A stretch of 64,000 nt of DNA from Callorhinus ursinus (GCF_003265705.1 NW_020312827.1:16182182-16246181); one strand, 5' to 3'. Shown: positions 34,166 through 46,249, counted from the first letter of the stretch. Program-made: numbers and translations. Notes: generated from the letters alone by a model not told the origin.

Positions 34166-35168
34166 ACAACAAAAATAAATAGATAATTAATTAATTATTA
34201 TTTTTTCCTCCACTGAGTGTCAAACACATGCTTTTTTTCCCCAACTTTTCCGGTTTTATATTTACAAACCACTTCTTAACTACATGCCTCTGCAATATAC
34301 ACGATGATATGATTCCTGTTATGTTTCCTTTTCAGAGAGTGATCTCATCCCCTAATTCTGGCTCCTTCCATCGGAGCAATATTAATTTGTGTAAAGTACT
34401 GGAATGTGTAAGAAGAAACAACCAAACCCATTCCCACATATCCACAGGGTATCTTTGAGGAAAGCCTAGATATTGAGACCAAGTTTTCCTTTCCCAAACC
34501 CTGGGTGTGCCCTTATCTTCATTTCAATAAGGAGTGAGCATAGTGCTCTAGGCAAGGAAGGGAAATAGCGGCCATTTCTGGAGGATAGGATGAGTCAGGA
34601 AAATGAGGGATTTTGGTGGTCTTTGCCATGCCGGTTCTGTGCTGTTTTAATCTCACTTGTGAAGACAGGACCTTGTTTACAAATAAACAAGAGAAAAAGA
34701 AAGATAAAAGAAGTTTAGCTCTGATATTCTACCTAATTGGAGACTTGAGAAATAGGAGAGCCTGAGCAGACAAGAATCTAAGCCAACCTTATCATACGTG
34801 CACCTTGCAGACAGAGGGAATAAATGGCTCGGCTACAGTGATAGCTAACCAGAGTTTCCATCAAGGCACTCTTCAGAACTTCAGGACAAATTTTATTCGA
34901 ATCTTTTATGCACATAAAGTTTCAATATTTACTCTTCCCAGCCCACCTTTTTACTTTACTATTGATGGCCTCTGCCCTTGCTTTTTCAAACAAGATCTAA
35001 ATAGGAAGTCTCAGAATATTATATCAAAAACCATTCCAATTGTTTTTGAATGGAGTGCAGATAAGTGTCCAAACTTTTGAGTGCCTATTCTAGCTTCGCA
35101 TGTCTTTCAACATCCCTCAAGAAGCAGTTCCTGGGCTGTGATAAATAGTTCCCATTCCTGTAACTCAC
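34166..35168. other. Unassigned, no gene seen
   Basis: No repeat landmark or exon recognised. Frames at 34228-34458 and 34805-35080 have no known motif. Confidence 0.35.
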
Positions 35169-35180
35169 AAATGAGTCTCA

Positions 35181-36053
35181 GAGAAAGGGGAACCTTCCTA
35201 CACTGTTGGTGGGAATGCAAGCTGGCGCAGCCACTCTGGAAAACAGTATGGAGGTTCCTCAAAAAGTTGAAAATAGAGCTACCGTACGACCCAGCAATTG
35301 CACTACTGGGTATTTACCCCAAAGATACAAATGTAGTGATCTGAAGGGGTACATGCACCCCAATGTTTATAGCAGCAATGTCCACAATAGCCAAACTATG
35401 GAAAGAGCCAAGGCGTCCATCAACAGATGAAAGGATAAAGAAGATGTGGTGTGTGTGTGTGTGCGTGTGCACGCACGCACACACACACACACACACACAC
35501 AATGGAATATTATGCAGGCATCAAAAAACATGGAATCTTGCCATTTGCAACGACGTGGATGGAACTGGAGGGTATTATGCTAAGTGAAATAAATCAGTCA
35601 GAGAAAGACATGTATCATATGATCTCACTGATACGAGGAATTCTTAATCTCAGGAAACAAACTGAGGGTTGCTGGAGTGGTGGGGGATGGGAGGGATGGG
35701 GTGGCTGGGTGATAGACATTGGGGAGGGTATGTGCTAGGGTGAGCGCTGTGAATTGTGTAAGACTGATGAATCACAGACCTGTACCTCTGAAACAAGATA
35801 GTTGGAAGGGAAAAATGAAGGGGGGATATCAGAGGGGGAGACAAACCCTGAGAGACTATGGACTCTGCAAAACAAACTGAGGGTTCTAGAGAGGAGAGGA
35901 GGATGGGTTAGCCTGGTGATGGGTATCAAAGAGGGCATGTACTGCATGGAGCACTGGGTGTTATATGCAAACAATGAATCATAGAACACTACATCAAAAA
36001 CTAATGATGCAATGTATGGTGACTAACATAACATAATAAAATAAAATTAAAAA
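35181..36053 (+). mobile_element. 5'-truncated carnivore L1 (ORF2 C-terminus plus 3' UTR)
   Basis: The element begins inside ORF2. The translated sequence reads [20 protein letters not shown] and then [16 protein letters not shown], the conserved C-terminal region of L1 ORF2p. The frame stops at 35342-35344 (TGA, where related copies have CGA). It then resumes in the same frame to 35445, shifts across a GT/AC microsatellite, and continues to about 35665. The 3' UTR (GGGTTGCTGGAGTGG, then GAGAGACTATGGACTC, and GAGCACTGGGTGTTATATGC) ends in an A-rich tail. Flanks AAATGAGTCTCA at 35169-35180 and 36054-36065 are an exact target-site duplication. It cannot encode a working retrotransposase. Confidence 0.95.
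35445..35502. repeat. (GT)n-GCACGC-(AC)n self-complementary microsatellite
   Basis: About eight GT units pass through GCGTGTGCACGCACGC into about twelve AC units. The two halves are reverse complements of each other. It sits inside the ORF2 part of the L1. Confidence 0.95.
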
Positions 36054-36065
36054 AAATGAGTCTCA

Positions 36066-36868
36066 ACACCAAGAGGTATAGAGCCATTGACAAACCTTAG
36101 AGACAAATGAAGAATTCCAAGCAAACTGTCATCATCAAGGCTGATATTTGGTGGCTATTGCGTTCCCTCCCTTGCTGAGGGATGTGCTTCAATACCTGCA
36201 TCATTTCATGGGCTTTGGAAATTAATCTCATAGCAGAATCAGTGTTATTTCTGTGTGTAGTTTTTATCATCTATTCAAAAAGATTAAAAAAGATTCTTTT
36301 TAAGTGGTTGTTCAAAAAAATAACTGAAACTGAAAATCTTGTCTAGGAATAGTTTTTGCAATTTCTGTTCAAATAAGGTACATAGACAGCCTCTCTTGTG
36401 CCTAATGCAAGCTATCTTTTTTTTTAATGGGTCACTTACATACATTGACTTCTTTGTGGGTGATTTTCATATTTACATAGTACTTCAGTGAGCTTCAGAT
36501 ATTTTGTAAATATTAAATCATTTGAAGATCACTAATCTTAATGGTCCTAAGAAAGAGGTAAGAATTTTTTAAAGCCCTTGAGAACTACTCATGACCAAAC
36601 CATTTCCATCCGTTCTGAGAACCAAGGTCCATGACTGCACAGTGTGGAGCAGAGTTTTCTGTAACTGGACCATGCAAACAGGGATCCGTGGGATCTGTGT
36701 CGTTACTAAGTGCAAAGTCCTGATCTGGGGTTCCACCATGAGTGTACCCACTCTATGCCGAGAAATTTGGTTTAAACTGGAACTACTAGAAAAATGTTAG
36801 TGCCTGTGTAGGTCAAAGAACATCCTAATGACCCCTCCCACTTAGATAAACTGCCAGAAGTCCCTCCT
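36066..36868. other. Mostly unassigned
   Basis: A weak antisense MIR-like segment may lie at 36470-36570. Overlapping frames at 36569-36800 on both strands show no known motif. No exon recognised. Confidence 0.35.
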
Positions 36869-36878
36869 TAGTACTTTT

Positions 36879-37079
36879 TTTGGTAAGATTTTATTTATTT
36901 ATATGAGAGAGAGAGAAAATGAGAGATGGAGAGCATGAGGGGGAGGAGGGTCAGAGGGAGAGGCAGACTCCCTGCTGAGCGGGGAGCCCGATGTGGGACT
37001 CGATCCTGGGGCTCCAGGATCATGACCTGAGCCGAGGGCAGTCGCTTAACCAACTGAGCCACCCAGGCGCCCCCCCCCC
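36879..37079 (-). mobile_element. Can-SINE
   Basis: Minus-strand SINE with AGATTTTATTTATTTATATGAG, GGGTCAGAGGGAGAGGCAGAC, GACTCGATCC and the head ending GGCGCCCCCCCCCC. Short flanks AGTACTTTT occur at 36870-36878 and 37080-37088. Confidence 0.94.
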
Positions 37080-37354
37080 AGTACTTTTGAAGCTAGGGTT
37101 ATGATAACCCCTTCTAGCCTGTGAGCGGTCTCTGAGGAAGGACTCCAAATAATCATTAAATGAAAACAAATCATTCTCAAATCAAGTTGATAACATTTAC
37201 CTTTGTACCTTTGAGACCATTCAAGTATTTTCAAAGCAAAAAAATGAGCCTTCTGTGTTTTCCTGCAAAGATTTAAAGCATTAAAAAATCTATATGAAAA
37301 AGTGAAAGTAACAGTAAATTTTGCCTTGGCTGAAAAGTGATTTAATTATTTTTA

Positions 37355-37510
37355 AGTATTCATTCATTCATGCATTCAACATTTCGTTATTCATTCATTG
37401 AGCACTAGAGCCAGGAGCTGTTAGATTCTAAGAATGCCAAGAAGCATAATATAAAATCTTCCCCTCTGAGATTTGGCAGTCTAATCTTACTTGAGAAACA
37501 GAAAAGAAGC
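37355..37510 (-). mobile_element. L2 3' end, antisense
   Basis: TTCATTCATTCATGCATTC, GAGCACTAGAGCCAGGAGC and GAGATTTGGCAGTCTAATC fit an antisense L2 3' end. Confidence 0.68.
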
Positions 37511-37559
37511 TAGCTAAAATGCCAGTTGATAATTGTTGCAAAGTTCAAACAAATAGCAC

Positions 37560-37760
37560 GTAGAACTTAAAAGCTCTGACTTTAATTCCGGTGTCCTTGG
37601 GCAAGTCACTCAACCCCTTATAATGCTTTCCTTCTCTGAATAAATGGGAATAACAAGAGCATCAACCTCACTATGTGGTTGTCAGAATTAAACGAAATGA
37701 TATCTCTAGTGTATTTGAGCTGGCATTAGGCAATGCTCAATAATCTTAGCTTTCTTCATT
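37560..37760 (+). mobile_element. MIR
   Basis: GTGTCCTTGGGCAAGTCACTCAACCCC, GAATAAATGGGAATAACAAGAGC, CTATGTGGTTGTCAGAATTAAACGA and AGGCAATGCTCAATAA give the MIR core and 3' end. It is one of the better-preserved MIRs here. Confidence 0.9.
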
Positions 37761-37924
37761 GTTGCTATTTTTGTAGGAGTGAAGGGTTCTTCAGGTACAG
37801 AATATGTAGCTTCTTCCTAAGGGAATAGAAAAGTACCCAAAGAATACTATAACTTGGTATGAAATCCAACTGTTTACTCATTTTTTGCATATGGAAAATA
37901 TTTTTATTTTTATTTATTTTTATT

Positions 37925-38082
37925 TTTTCTAAAGATTTTATTTATTTGACAGAGACACAGCGAGAGAGGGAACACAAGCAGGGGGAGTGGGAGAGGGAGA
38001 AGCAGGCTTCCCACTGAGCAAGGAGCCCGATGTAGGGCTCGATCCCAGGACCCTGGGATCATGACCTGAGCCGAAGGCAGAC
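37925..38082 (-). mobile_element. 5'-truncated Can-SINE
   Basis: AAAGATTTTATTTATTTGAC, GAGAGGGAGAAGCAGGC, GATCCCAGGACCC and ATCATGACCTGAGCCGAAGGC are present. The expected head (CACTTAACCGACTGAGCC...GGCGCC) is missing: the element stops near 38082 and runs into CTCTCATCATGG. Confidence 0.92.
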
Positions 38083-39899
38083 TCTCATCATGGTGTGGTA
38101 TTGTGGGGTTTTGTGTTTATATTACACTACTATGCAAGTGTTGCATAGCCTGGAATTGTTCTATTTCATGTGTTAATCATAAATTCTCAACTAGCTCATC
38201 AACCCACAGCATTCAGTCATAATGCTTTTGAGATGTCGACATCTGAAGTAAGAATATATTATCTTACATAGTTTAGGAACTGATTGTGAAGATGCTTTGC
38301 ACAGAGGGACTTCCTCAATCATTTGATGATTGGGGAACATCCCAGAAAGCTTCCTATGAAGATGCAAGTGAAAACGTCACTCATCGAGCAGATTATTTTC
38401 AACATCAGTCCCATTACTCTGTATTTAAGCTTTGTATGATGAACAACGCATTTGATAAATGTTTCTTTGATTGGGTAAGTGAATATTAAGTGAGAAGCCA
38501 TAATCCCAACTCAGTGGAATGTACAACCCAGAGATGATACCATGTACCTCGCTTCTAAAGAGAGTCGATTCTTCTTGTTTCTGCAGTAAACTATCCAGGA
38601 ATTTTTCCCAAGCCTTGCCTTTGATAAACCTCTCGTGTCAGACTCTGGATAGCTAGAATTACCTTCTTGTAGGCCGATTCCCAATCATGTGGTCTTATTT
38701 CATTATAATTATCATTATAGCCCTGGCTGGAGGGTTCTGCTTAGTTTTCCAGAGTTACAATTCCCTCTTGACTATGATTAAACTGTCTTTGGATTCATGG
38801 GCCTGGAAAATTTGAACAGTCCAATTTAATGAAAAACAATTTTCATAGCCATCTGGCAATGGTTTGAATATTTCTAGAAGTTAGCTTTTTGCATATTAAA
38901 CTTTGAAAAGAAATAATTAAATCAGCTTTCATAATAGCCCACGTGGAGAGAGTCTGCTCTGTATGTTCCCACCAGCCCACTGATTTGTGTATCTATTGTA
39001 CTTTCTCAGTACTTTTGCAGAGAAACAGATCATTTATATAAATTATAATCGATGGGGGTCTGAGTGCTGAGCATTTTGGAATAGCCTCTTGGGTAAGTTA
39101 GATAGTTAGAGACTAAGAAATTAATCTTATCTGCTTGGATTCTTTCATCAAGGCAAGATTTAAATCAATTAATTATAATTTAGGAAATTTTCAAAGCTAA
39201 AAAGCTTTCAGAGTGAAAATTGTGTTTGGGTAATTATGAAGAAAGTTCTTCCTACTTAAAAAGATAGCCTCACAAAATGCCATTTTACAGATTCCTTAAG
39301 CTGTTTATAAAATTTTCACTTTGTTTTTATTTTGTCTCAAAAACAATGCCAAAATTGTGAAAAAAATTAACCATTTATTGATTATAGCATTTGAGTTTTC
39401 TAGGAGTAATAACTCAGAGTTTCTCAGAGAAAAAGTAGACAATTTTGAATCCTTCAAGCCTGAGCATAGTCTGTAAAACTATTAAATAACACTTATGCTT
39501 GCCTGGAGAAATTTGAAACAAAACAAAACAAAACAAATACCTCCACTGAGCTTAAAACGATTTTTATTTAAATTCCTGATGGATGGAGCTAGTAAATCGT
39601 GTCCTCTTATATATTTAGTTGGGCCTTCTGTGAAAAGTCTAGACAAATAAAATTTCTGAGAAATTGTAGGTATCCAAATGTCCTTATTGGCAAACCCTCA
39701 TTAGATGGTAAAGTCAGGTGGGGATGATGTTTGTTTCGTAGTCAACCTTGATTCTTATCTCTGCTGTTTCCATTTCTGCCATTTTTGACAGAAGACTATG
39801 AGTCACACCCCATATATGGTACTCCCTTTCTATACATGTAAATGGATAATGATATCAGGAAAAAATTGTGGGTCAATGAATGCTTAAGTGAAAGTATTG
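38083..39899. other. SINE-free AT-rich sequence, no gene seen
   Basis: A 67-residue frame (38286-38489) precedes a donor-like GGGTAAGTG (GTAAGT at 38475-38480), but a good acceptor is lacking and the protein is not recognisable. Sequences such as ATCAATTAATTATAATTTAGG (39167-39187) are motif-rich. No named repeat was seen. Confidence 0.35.
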
Positions 39900-40560
39900 A
39901 TGCAGATCCTTTGCACATAATACTTTGAATATCATTCCATGGAATTAAAGGCACTGGAAGATTCTTCATTCAAATATTTTAGGGCTTATGTAAACAAAAA
40001 GAAGTCACTTGCTTTATCACCCAATTCTTGATAACATTAGTGGAAATGAATGCATTCTTTGAAGGCCAAATTTATTTTATCACTGTTCTAAAGGCCTAAA
40101 GTCAGAAGTATTTGCAAAGCTAAACATTTGCAAGTAGCCAATATCCACAATAATGATGTCGATAAATCTAAATCATAAGGTACATTTGGAATCTTAATTT
40201 AAAGCAATGCTAATAAAATATGTGATTGAGCTGACAAAACATTTGCTCTTTAAGTAATTAAGCTGATGCAATCAACCGAAAACTGTTTAAAGAGTTAATT
40301 GCCTTTCACAAGAGAAAGAAATCTACAGTTTTATACTATTTTATGATATTCTGTAGGAACTTTTTTTTTTTTTTTTTGCTTTGGCTGATACCAAGCTAGT
40401 AATCCTTGAGAAGTAAAACAAGGCCTTATTGTGTCCCTGCTGTTTATCACTTTCCTGAAATCATAATCCTCTCTGTGTCACTATAATCATCTCCACGGGA
40501 ATTAATTGTGATGTCACAGATTATGACATGAAGTGGGAAGAAAGCAGCAGGACGCTAAGT
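39900..40560. promoter_or_regulatory. Candidate conserved noncoding element
   Basis: This repeat-free stretch has dense homeodomain-like motifs (TAAGTAATTAAGC at about 40252, GAGTTAATTG at 40292, GGGAATTAATTG at 40497) and TGATGTCAC (40510), a near-CRE. Composition alone suggests this; conservation was not measured. It is inference only. Confidence 0.22.
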
Positions 40561-40849
40561 TCTATTAAGAGCAAAGATCTCTTTCTTATAAAAATATATG
40601 TGGTACGTATATCATGCATTTGGTTAAGAATAAGATCAAATTAAATTTAAGAGTGAATAAATACCTAAGATGGTTAGGCTTCTTTACTCTGAATTTTTCA
40701 GACAAATTTAAGGGTCAAAGTTAACGATTCATTAAAGTCAAAAATTTTTTGGCAGTTATATCAGAAGTATAATATATACTCTTTCCATTCTATTATTAAC
40801 TGGTATGTGTCACATATTTAATTGTGTAAGAAATAAAATGGCATATCTA

Positions 40850-41025
40850 TCAGTGGTTGCCAGCCTTAGCTGCATGTTAGAATCACAAACTCCTGGTGCC
40901 CTTGCTCCACCCCAGAGCATCTGATTGAATTGGCGTGGGATGAGGTCTGAGCATCAGGAGTTTTCAAAGCTCCCAGGTGATTTTCAAGGGCCGCGAGGGT
41001 TGAGGACCAGCGTTCTGTATCGCTG
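40850..41025 (+). mobile_element. MER5A-like hAT DNA transposon
   Basis: CAGTGGTTGCCAGCCTTAGC, TGCATGTTAGAATCACAAAC, CACCCCAGAGCATCTGATTG, GAGCATCAGGAGTTTTCAAAGCTCCC and AGGTGATTTTCAAGGG reproduce the MER5A order. The overlapping frames on both strands (40866-41116) are not genes. Confidence 0.85.
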
Positions 41026-42655
41026 TGCTCACAGCGGGAAATTGCCATGGGAAACATTTATTTCATCTCTTATGGACTCTTCAGATAGAATTTTTAGAGA
41101 GAACCCTGTTTTCTAAGTGTGCTTTTATTATCTGAGCATATCTCCAGATCGTATCTCAGAATTTAATTAAAAAAGGCACATCATGTTATGGAAAATTTAG
41201 TGTGAGAAGGTGTTGATGTGTGATCTTGGGACATGGAAGGAAAAACTTGTTAATTACCCAGAAGTGGCAGAGCAACAAAATAATATGTCATGATACTTCA
41301 GGGAACAAAAGCCTTTCTGAAAGAGTGGCTTCTAGCCCAACAACTGCAGCATCTAGTGGGTTTGCTCATGAGGATTTGCGGCACACTCACCAGGGACTTC
41401 CAACAATATGTGGGATGCGGGAAGTTTCAGAGGAGAGTTATGAGGTAAGATGTTCACCCTTTTAGGTGTTGTACTTAATTTAATCATCTTCAGTGTCTAC
41501 CATATAGAAGGTATTTGAAAATAGGGAAACTCAGAGGAGTGTGAGAAATATTTCCAGTGTCATCCCTCAATTACAAGCAAACAGAAGAAACGAGTTACAC
41601 ACTCCACCAGAAAGCACACATAGGTACATAAGAGTAAGCCATTTAGGGCCACAGATGAGAAACAGAGGCCACTGTATAAATGAGAAAATTCCCTCTCCTG
41701 GGACCCTGTAGCTTCACAGACGCAAGGCCTGTGGTTTGAAGTCCAAGTCGCGCCCTAGGCTAAGTGCTTACACAGTACACAACAGTTTGACCTCTAGGAG
41801 GAGACCTGGCAGTTAAATAATCTCAGAGCTCCTAGCAGGGGAAGAGAGAGGCTTTTAAAAACCCTTAGAAACTCTGCCCATCTATTCCTCTATCGCAGAT
41901 GCATGCAGAGGGGGGATATTCAGAAAGCCCACTCTGGAAGCTGTGTGATTCTGGAACCGCCAACCTGATCACTCTCCCTTGAGGCCATATTAGGCTACAT
42001 ATGTGAGATGGATTTATTTTACAATGGATTACAGATCAAGCTCATCTAAAATTTAAAAAATCAGAATTAAATACATTTATTTTTCTAAGTATAATACCAG
42101 CGGAGGCTTTGGGTTATTTTTTAAGCTAATTTAAAATGAAACTGTTCATCAGGACACATGTATATATTGTACACAGAGAGCTGAATTGTTCTGCACAAAA
42201 ATTTCCAGGACTTCTGAATTTCTGGGCACACACCAAGACCAAAGATAGGAGTTGAGGCAGAAATGAGAAGACCAAGGACAACAAAATGCAAGAGGCAAAG
42301 CAGCCAGGAGAAGAGCAGCCAGGAGGGGAGGGCTGGTAAAACATGCATAAGCAGAAATAGATGAGGATTTTAAAAGCCGGAATATTTTAAATTACATGGT
42401 ACATGTTGCTGTAATGTACCCAACATTAACTCCATTATTATCCTCAAAAGAGGATGACAAGTAGATTGCAAGAAGTTGTCTTTGTAGATTGTGTTTTAGG
42501 GAAATCAAACCAAAAAAAGAAAAGGTCTTTGATTTCTAACCCTTGAAGGATGGAGAAATGAGATAGTTAAAAAGTTAAGGAAAAGGAGCTTGAGAAATCC
42601 ACAGAAGTATGAAATTGGAGTTGGCTGTGGCTACAATGCCCTCCCTAGGTTTGTC
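41026..42655. other. Unassigned, no gene seen
   Basis: No exon is recognised. A fragment near 41480-41520 (GTGTCTACCATATAGAAGG) may be an L2 scrap. Frames at 41220-41465 and 42121-42348 have no known motif. Confidence 0.35.
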
Positions 42656-42657
42656 TT

Positions 42658-42758
42658 CTGAGTAAGACAACAGACTCAGGTAAAGCCCTTGACACAACAC
42701 TTTGCATATAAAAAGCTTGCAGTAAATGATAGCTATCATCACCATTATTATTTTATTA
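42658..42758 (+). mobile_element. MIR 3' part
   Basis: GTAAAGCCCTTGACACAAC, ACTTTGCATATAAAAAGCTTGC and AGTAAATGATAGCTATCATC fit the 3' end of MIR. Confidence 0.55.
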
Positions 42759-42859
42759 GTGTTAGAGCGCATAGATGTTGATGGTTATGAAAAATCTCCC
42801 ACATTATGGAGATTCATTGGAAGGAATGTGATATTCCAATTTAGATCATCAAAGAGGAC

Positions 42860-43590
42860 TTAACCTCCATTTTGACCTCAGTCAGTCCTCTCTGTAACCG
42901 ATTAAGCTCTTTCTTTCAGCTTCTTTTCACTCAGGCAAAAGACCCTGGGGGCAAAGCAGCCCATGACGGGAATCAAAACTACCCCTTCTGGATGCCTGGG
43001 TGGCTCAATGGGTCAAGCGGCTGCCTTTCGGCTGGGGTCATGATCCCAGGGTCCTGGGATGGAGTCCCACATCAGGCTCCTTGCTCAGCAGGGAGCCTGC
43101 TTCTCCCTCTCTCTCCTTCTGCTTGTGCTCTCTCTGTCAAATAAATAAAATCTTTAAACAAACAAACAAAACAAAAAAACAAAAACAAACAAACAAAAAA
43201 AACTACCCCTTCTAGCAATAAAAAGTGCCCTGAGGCAAGACCTCGCCTGATTGACCTCAAGCAATGATCAATTTGACTTTACTGCCTACCTGCAAGTACC
43301 TACCGACCTTTGTCCCACGGTTTTTTTAATTTAAACCTGTAAGTATTTTCAGCCCTTTGAAACTTTAGTCCACCATCTTCCCAGTTGTTGGCCTCACTGA
43401 AAAAAATTTCTTTCTCATTTCACCACCATTCATCTGGGCTGCCTTCGGATTTTGCCAGTGGCAAATGGCCAAACCTGGTCTGTTTGGGACCCCTGAAGCC
43501 AGGTGCTCTTACACCTTTGGGCCCTGGTTACAAAAACAGTAATTCATGGTACACTCTGATATTCTGGAATATCATGGCTTAATTGGAAGT
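42860..43590 (+). mobile_element. LTR-like repeat split by a SINE
   Basis: The block CACTCAGGCAAAAGACCC through GGGAATCAAAACTACCCC shares its order with the reverse complement of 49050-49250. The downstream half (43199-43590) contains TTTGCCAGTGGCAAATGGCC and resembles an LTR end. The family is not assigned and no viral gene is present. Confidence 0.5.
42990..43198 (+). mobile_element. Can-SINE with exact 15-bp target-site duplication
   Basis: GGATGCCTGGGTGGCTCAATG through the CT-rich part and AATAAATAAAATCTTT to a long A/C-rich tail (AAACAAACAAAC). Flanks AAAACTACCCCTTCT at 42975-42989 and 43199-43213 are identical. Confidence 0.97.
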
Positions 43591-44380
43591 ATATTTAGTA
43601 TCTCAGAGTGTTTAACTGATTACAAAAGTATTTTAAAAGAAGGTCCTATAGATTTGTTTTGTTCAGCCACTACTTACCTCCATTAGCCAAGAGAAATAAA
43701 GTTTGATTTCCCTTGAGTCATGTCGTGCTTGATAATAACAAACAACCATACAGAAGAAACGGTATAGAACTCTAGATTTCTGAACACACCTATATTTTCC
43801 AATTTCAATGCTTTTGCTTATAAGGAATGAAAAAGACAAGTAAAGATCTGAAGGTGTGGATGGGGGTGGGTCCATGATGCTGATTTTTTCTCCTAGGGAC
43901 TTATCGCTGGTAGGGTGTACATTCCTCTCTGCATTTTCTATAGATTGCTTTTATTAAACAACTTTTTAAAAACCTACTTTTTTGATATATTAAAACAATA
44001 AGGATAAATCTACATTTACTACAAAGATAAATTACCCCTAAATCTAATCTAGAGGAAATGCATTTTTGCTTTCCTAATAACTCTAGAAAAAGAGCTAGTG
44101 ATCAGATTTCCTATTAGTGCAAATAAGCATTTTAATAAACTGCTCGGTACCTCCCAGGTGCTGTAAATGGACCTGGTCTCAGTAATGTAATAGATAGCCA
44201 TATAAACCCACATACCTAATGGAGCGTAAATTAAACACAGTCTTTGGATGGCTTTACCCTGTAAATGCAGCTTTCTGAAAAATGCTTTAATTTTTTTTTG
44301 TTTGTTTGTTTAATGGTCTTGCCAGTTTTCTACAATGGAGAATAGTAAACTTCATCCCTTCTGACCTTTATAAGTTACTC
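43591..44380. other. Unassigned, no gene seen
   Basis: No landmark recognised. The antisense 70-residue frame at 43663-43875 shows no motif. Confidence 0.4.
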
Positions 44381-44880
44381 TGTGATGGGGTTCAGGCCAG
44401 GCCCCCCCAAATATGCCACTTTGGCATATTGATCATTTTGAATTAAAATTACATAAGAAACAGGTTTATGCAAAAAGGACACTCTCTCCATTTTTGCCCC
44501 CCTTAAAAGAGGAAATCACTCTCCCACCTGAAAGAAGGTACCTTCCAGTATGGGGGTCCAGGGGAGGGGGGAGATATCCTTATAATCCAAGGCTGACAAG
44601 TTTGTATAAACAAGCTTTGTTACTTCTTTACTAATTTGCCACCTCAAGCCCAAATTTCTTTCTTTGGTCTTGTCAGTTCTTCACAGATCTATGGTTCTTT
44701 TGTTTGAAAGGTATAAAAGCTGCCTGCTTTGGTCACTTTTTTGAGCCTCATATTTCTATGAGTTTCCATATGTACGAATTAAACTTGTTTTTCTTCTGTT
44801 ACTCTCTCTTAGGTCACTTTAATTATTAGGCCAGCCAAAAAAACTAGAAGGGAAGAAAGAAAAACTTTTCCACCCCTACA
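44381..44880 (+). mobile_element. ERVL-type solo LTR
   Basis: A 500-base unit with TGTGATGG...CCTACA ends. It holds a TATA motif (GTATAAAAGCTGCC, about 44711), a polyadenylation-like AATTAAAC (about 44777) and the characteristic end segment TTAATTATTAGGCCAGCC...ACTAGAAGGG that I associate with ERVL LTRs. No internal retroviral sequence flanks it. Confidence 0.72.
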
Positions 44881-45149
44881 ACTACAACCAACAAAATCTC
44901 CACTTTTATTTTATTAATTTTAAGGCAAAAACTCTTGGTACCAAATTTCTTAAAATAGCATTTATGACAGTATACAAATAAAGCATAAATTATAATTCAG
45001 TTTGTATAATCTTTTGTTTTTATGCTTAGGTAAAAGTATATTTAGGTTTTAAGAGGTTGTATTTGCACATGTATGTGTGTATACATATGTGTGTATGTAT
45101 ATGCATGTGTGCTCTTGTGTCCCAACATTACCTACATTTAAAGTATTTT

Positions 45150-45760
45150 GATTAAGGCACAGTTGGTAATATATTTGAAACATAAATAAAACAAATCAGA
45201 GAATGATCATTAATAATTTGAATGGTGTCTAATTTCCCTGTTCTAATTATTATGCTAATATTTTCTTGTAGCACTTATAATTATTTTATTACTAATATCC
45301 ATTTCTTCTATAAATGATTAGAATATATATGTGCTTATAATTATATTTACCCAGAGGAACATCGTAATAATTAGCTACTCTAAAGTCAGATATTTATCAC
45401 AAGAAATGTCACAGGCATAGCCAAAATTATAATTCCTGTATGAATAACATAAAGGCTTTTCAATCAAAACAATTTGTCATCTACTAGTTATTATTAGGGA
45501 AGCAAATTTAGATCATCGATCTCTTTAAATCAAGCACCCCTGATGCTGACTAACAAAATCTGAAATGTTTGCTTGTAAAACACAGTATGTTTTCTGTAAT
45601 TACAATTTAGTCATGCACTCAATTACCAAATAATGTAACTTGTATGATTAAAAGTGCACTAACTTGGAGCTCACTAAACTTTTGGATCAGATAAAGGGAA
45701 TCATTTCATTACAATTGGATGTTGTGTGTCTAAACTGCTGGGGAAAATGACATTTACTAG
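45150..45760. promoter_or_regulatory. Candidate conserved noncoding element
   Basis: There is no named repeat here. Motifs include GATCATTAATAATTTG (45205), CTAATTATTATGCTAATAT (45243), TAATAATTAGC (45366) and CTAGTTATTATTAGG (45484). Dense ATTA and octamer-like motifs are typical of developmental enhancers. This is a guess from composition; conservation was not measured. Confidence 0.22.
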
Positions 45761-46249
45761 TCTTACTTTAAGAAAGGGGGAGTCTAAGAGGAGATTTTCC
45801 TTCGGGCTACCAGAAGTTTGTTAGCTAAAATGTTGACTGGGGTTGTACTTTTGGTTTGCTGTGCTATAATCTCTCTTCTCTAATGGGTTTACAACTATTT
45901 TGCTACAGTTAATAATCTCCTGTTTCTCCCTACATATGCTGACACACCCAGACACATAAAACTAGAGTCCGTTAGTCTGCATGGTCAAATATGAGTATTG
46001 TAGTAAGAATAATATACAAATATGCACATTCATAGCGAATTCATTATATAGGAATTACTAAATTCATTTCCTAATTTGGAAAGCTGGAAATTGGGCATCT
46101 TTCCATACTTGTTCTTAACAGCCTGTAGCTATCAAACGTGGTGACCTGACTCTTTCCTCTACCCTGACTGGCAGAGTAATCTGTCCCATATTCCCTGTGA
46201 CTCCACTTGTGACCTTCCTGAAATGGTCTACTTGGTGAAAGGTGATGAT

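Noticed and set aside
35206..35738. Cys/Val- and His/Thr-rich frames
   Set aside because: They arise from reading a GT/AC microsatellite inside L1 ORF2.
38286..38489. Possible exon with GTAAGT donor
   Set aside because: The donor-like site is real but I see no convincing acceptor or recognisable protein; a single GTAAGT is expected by chance.
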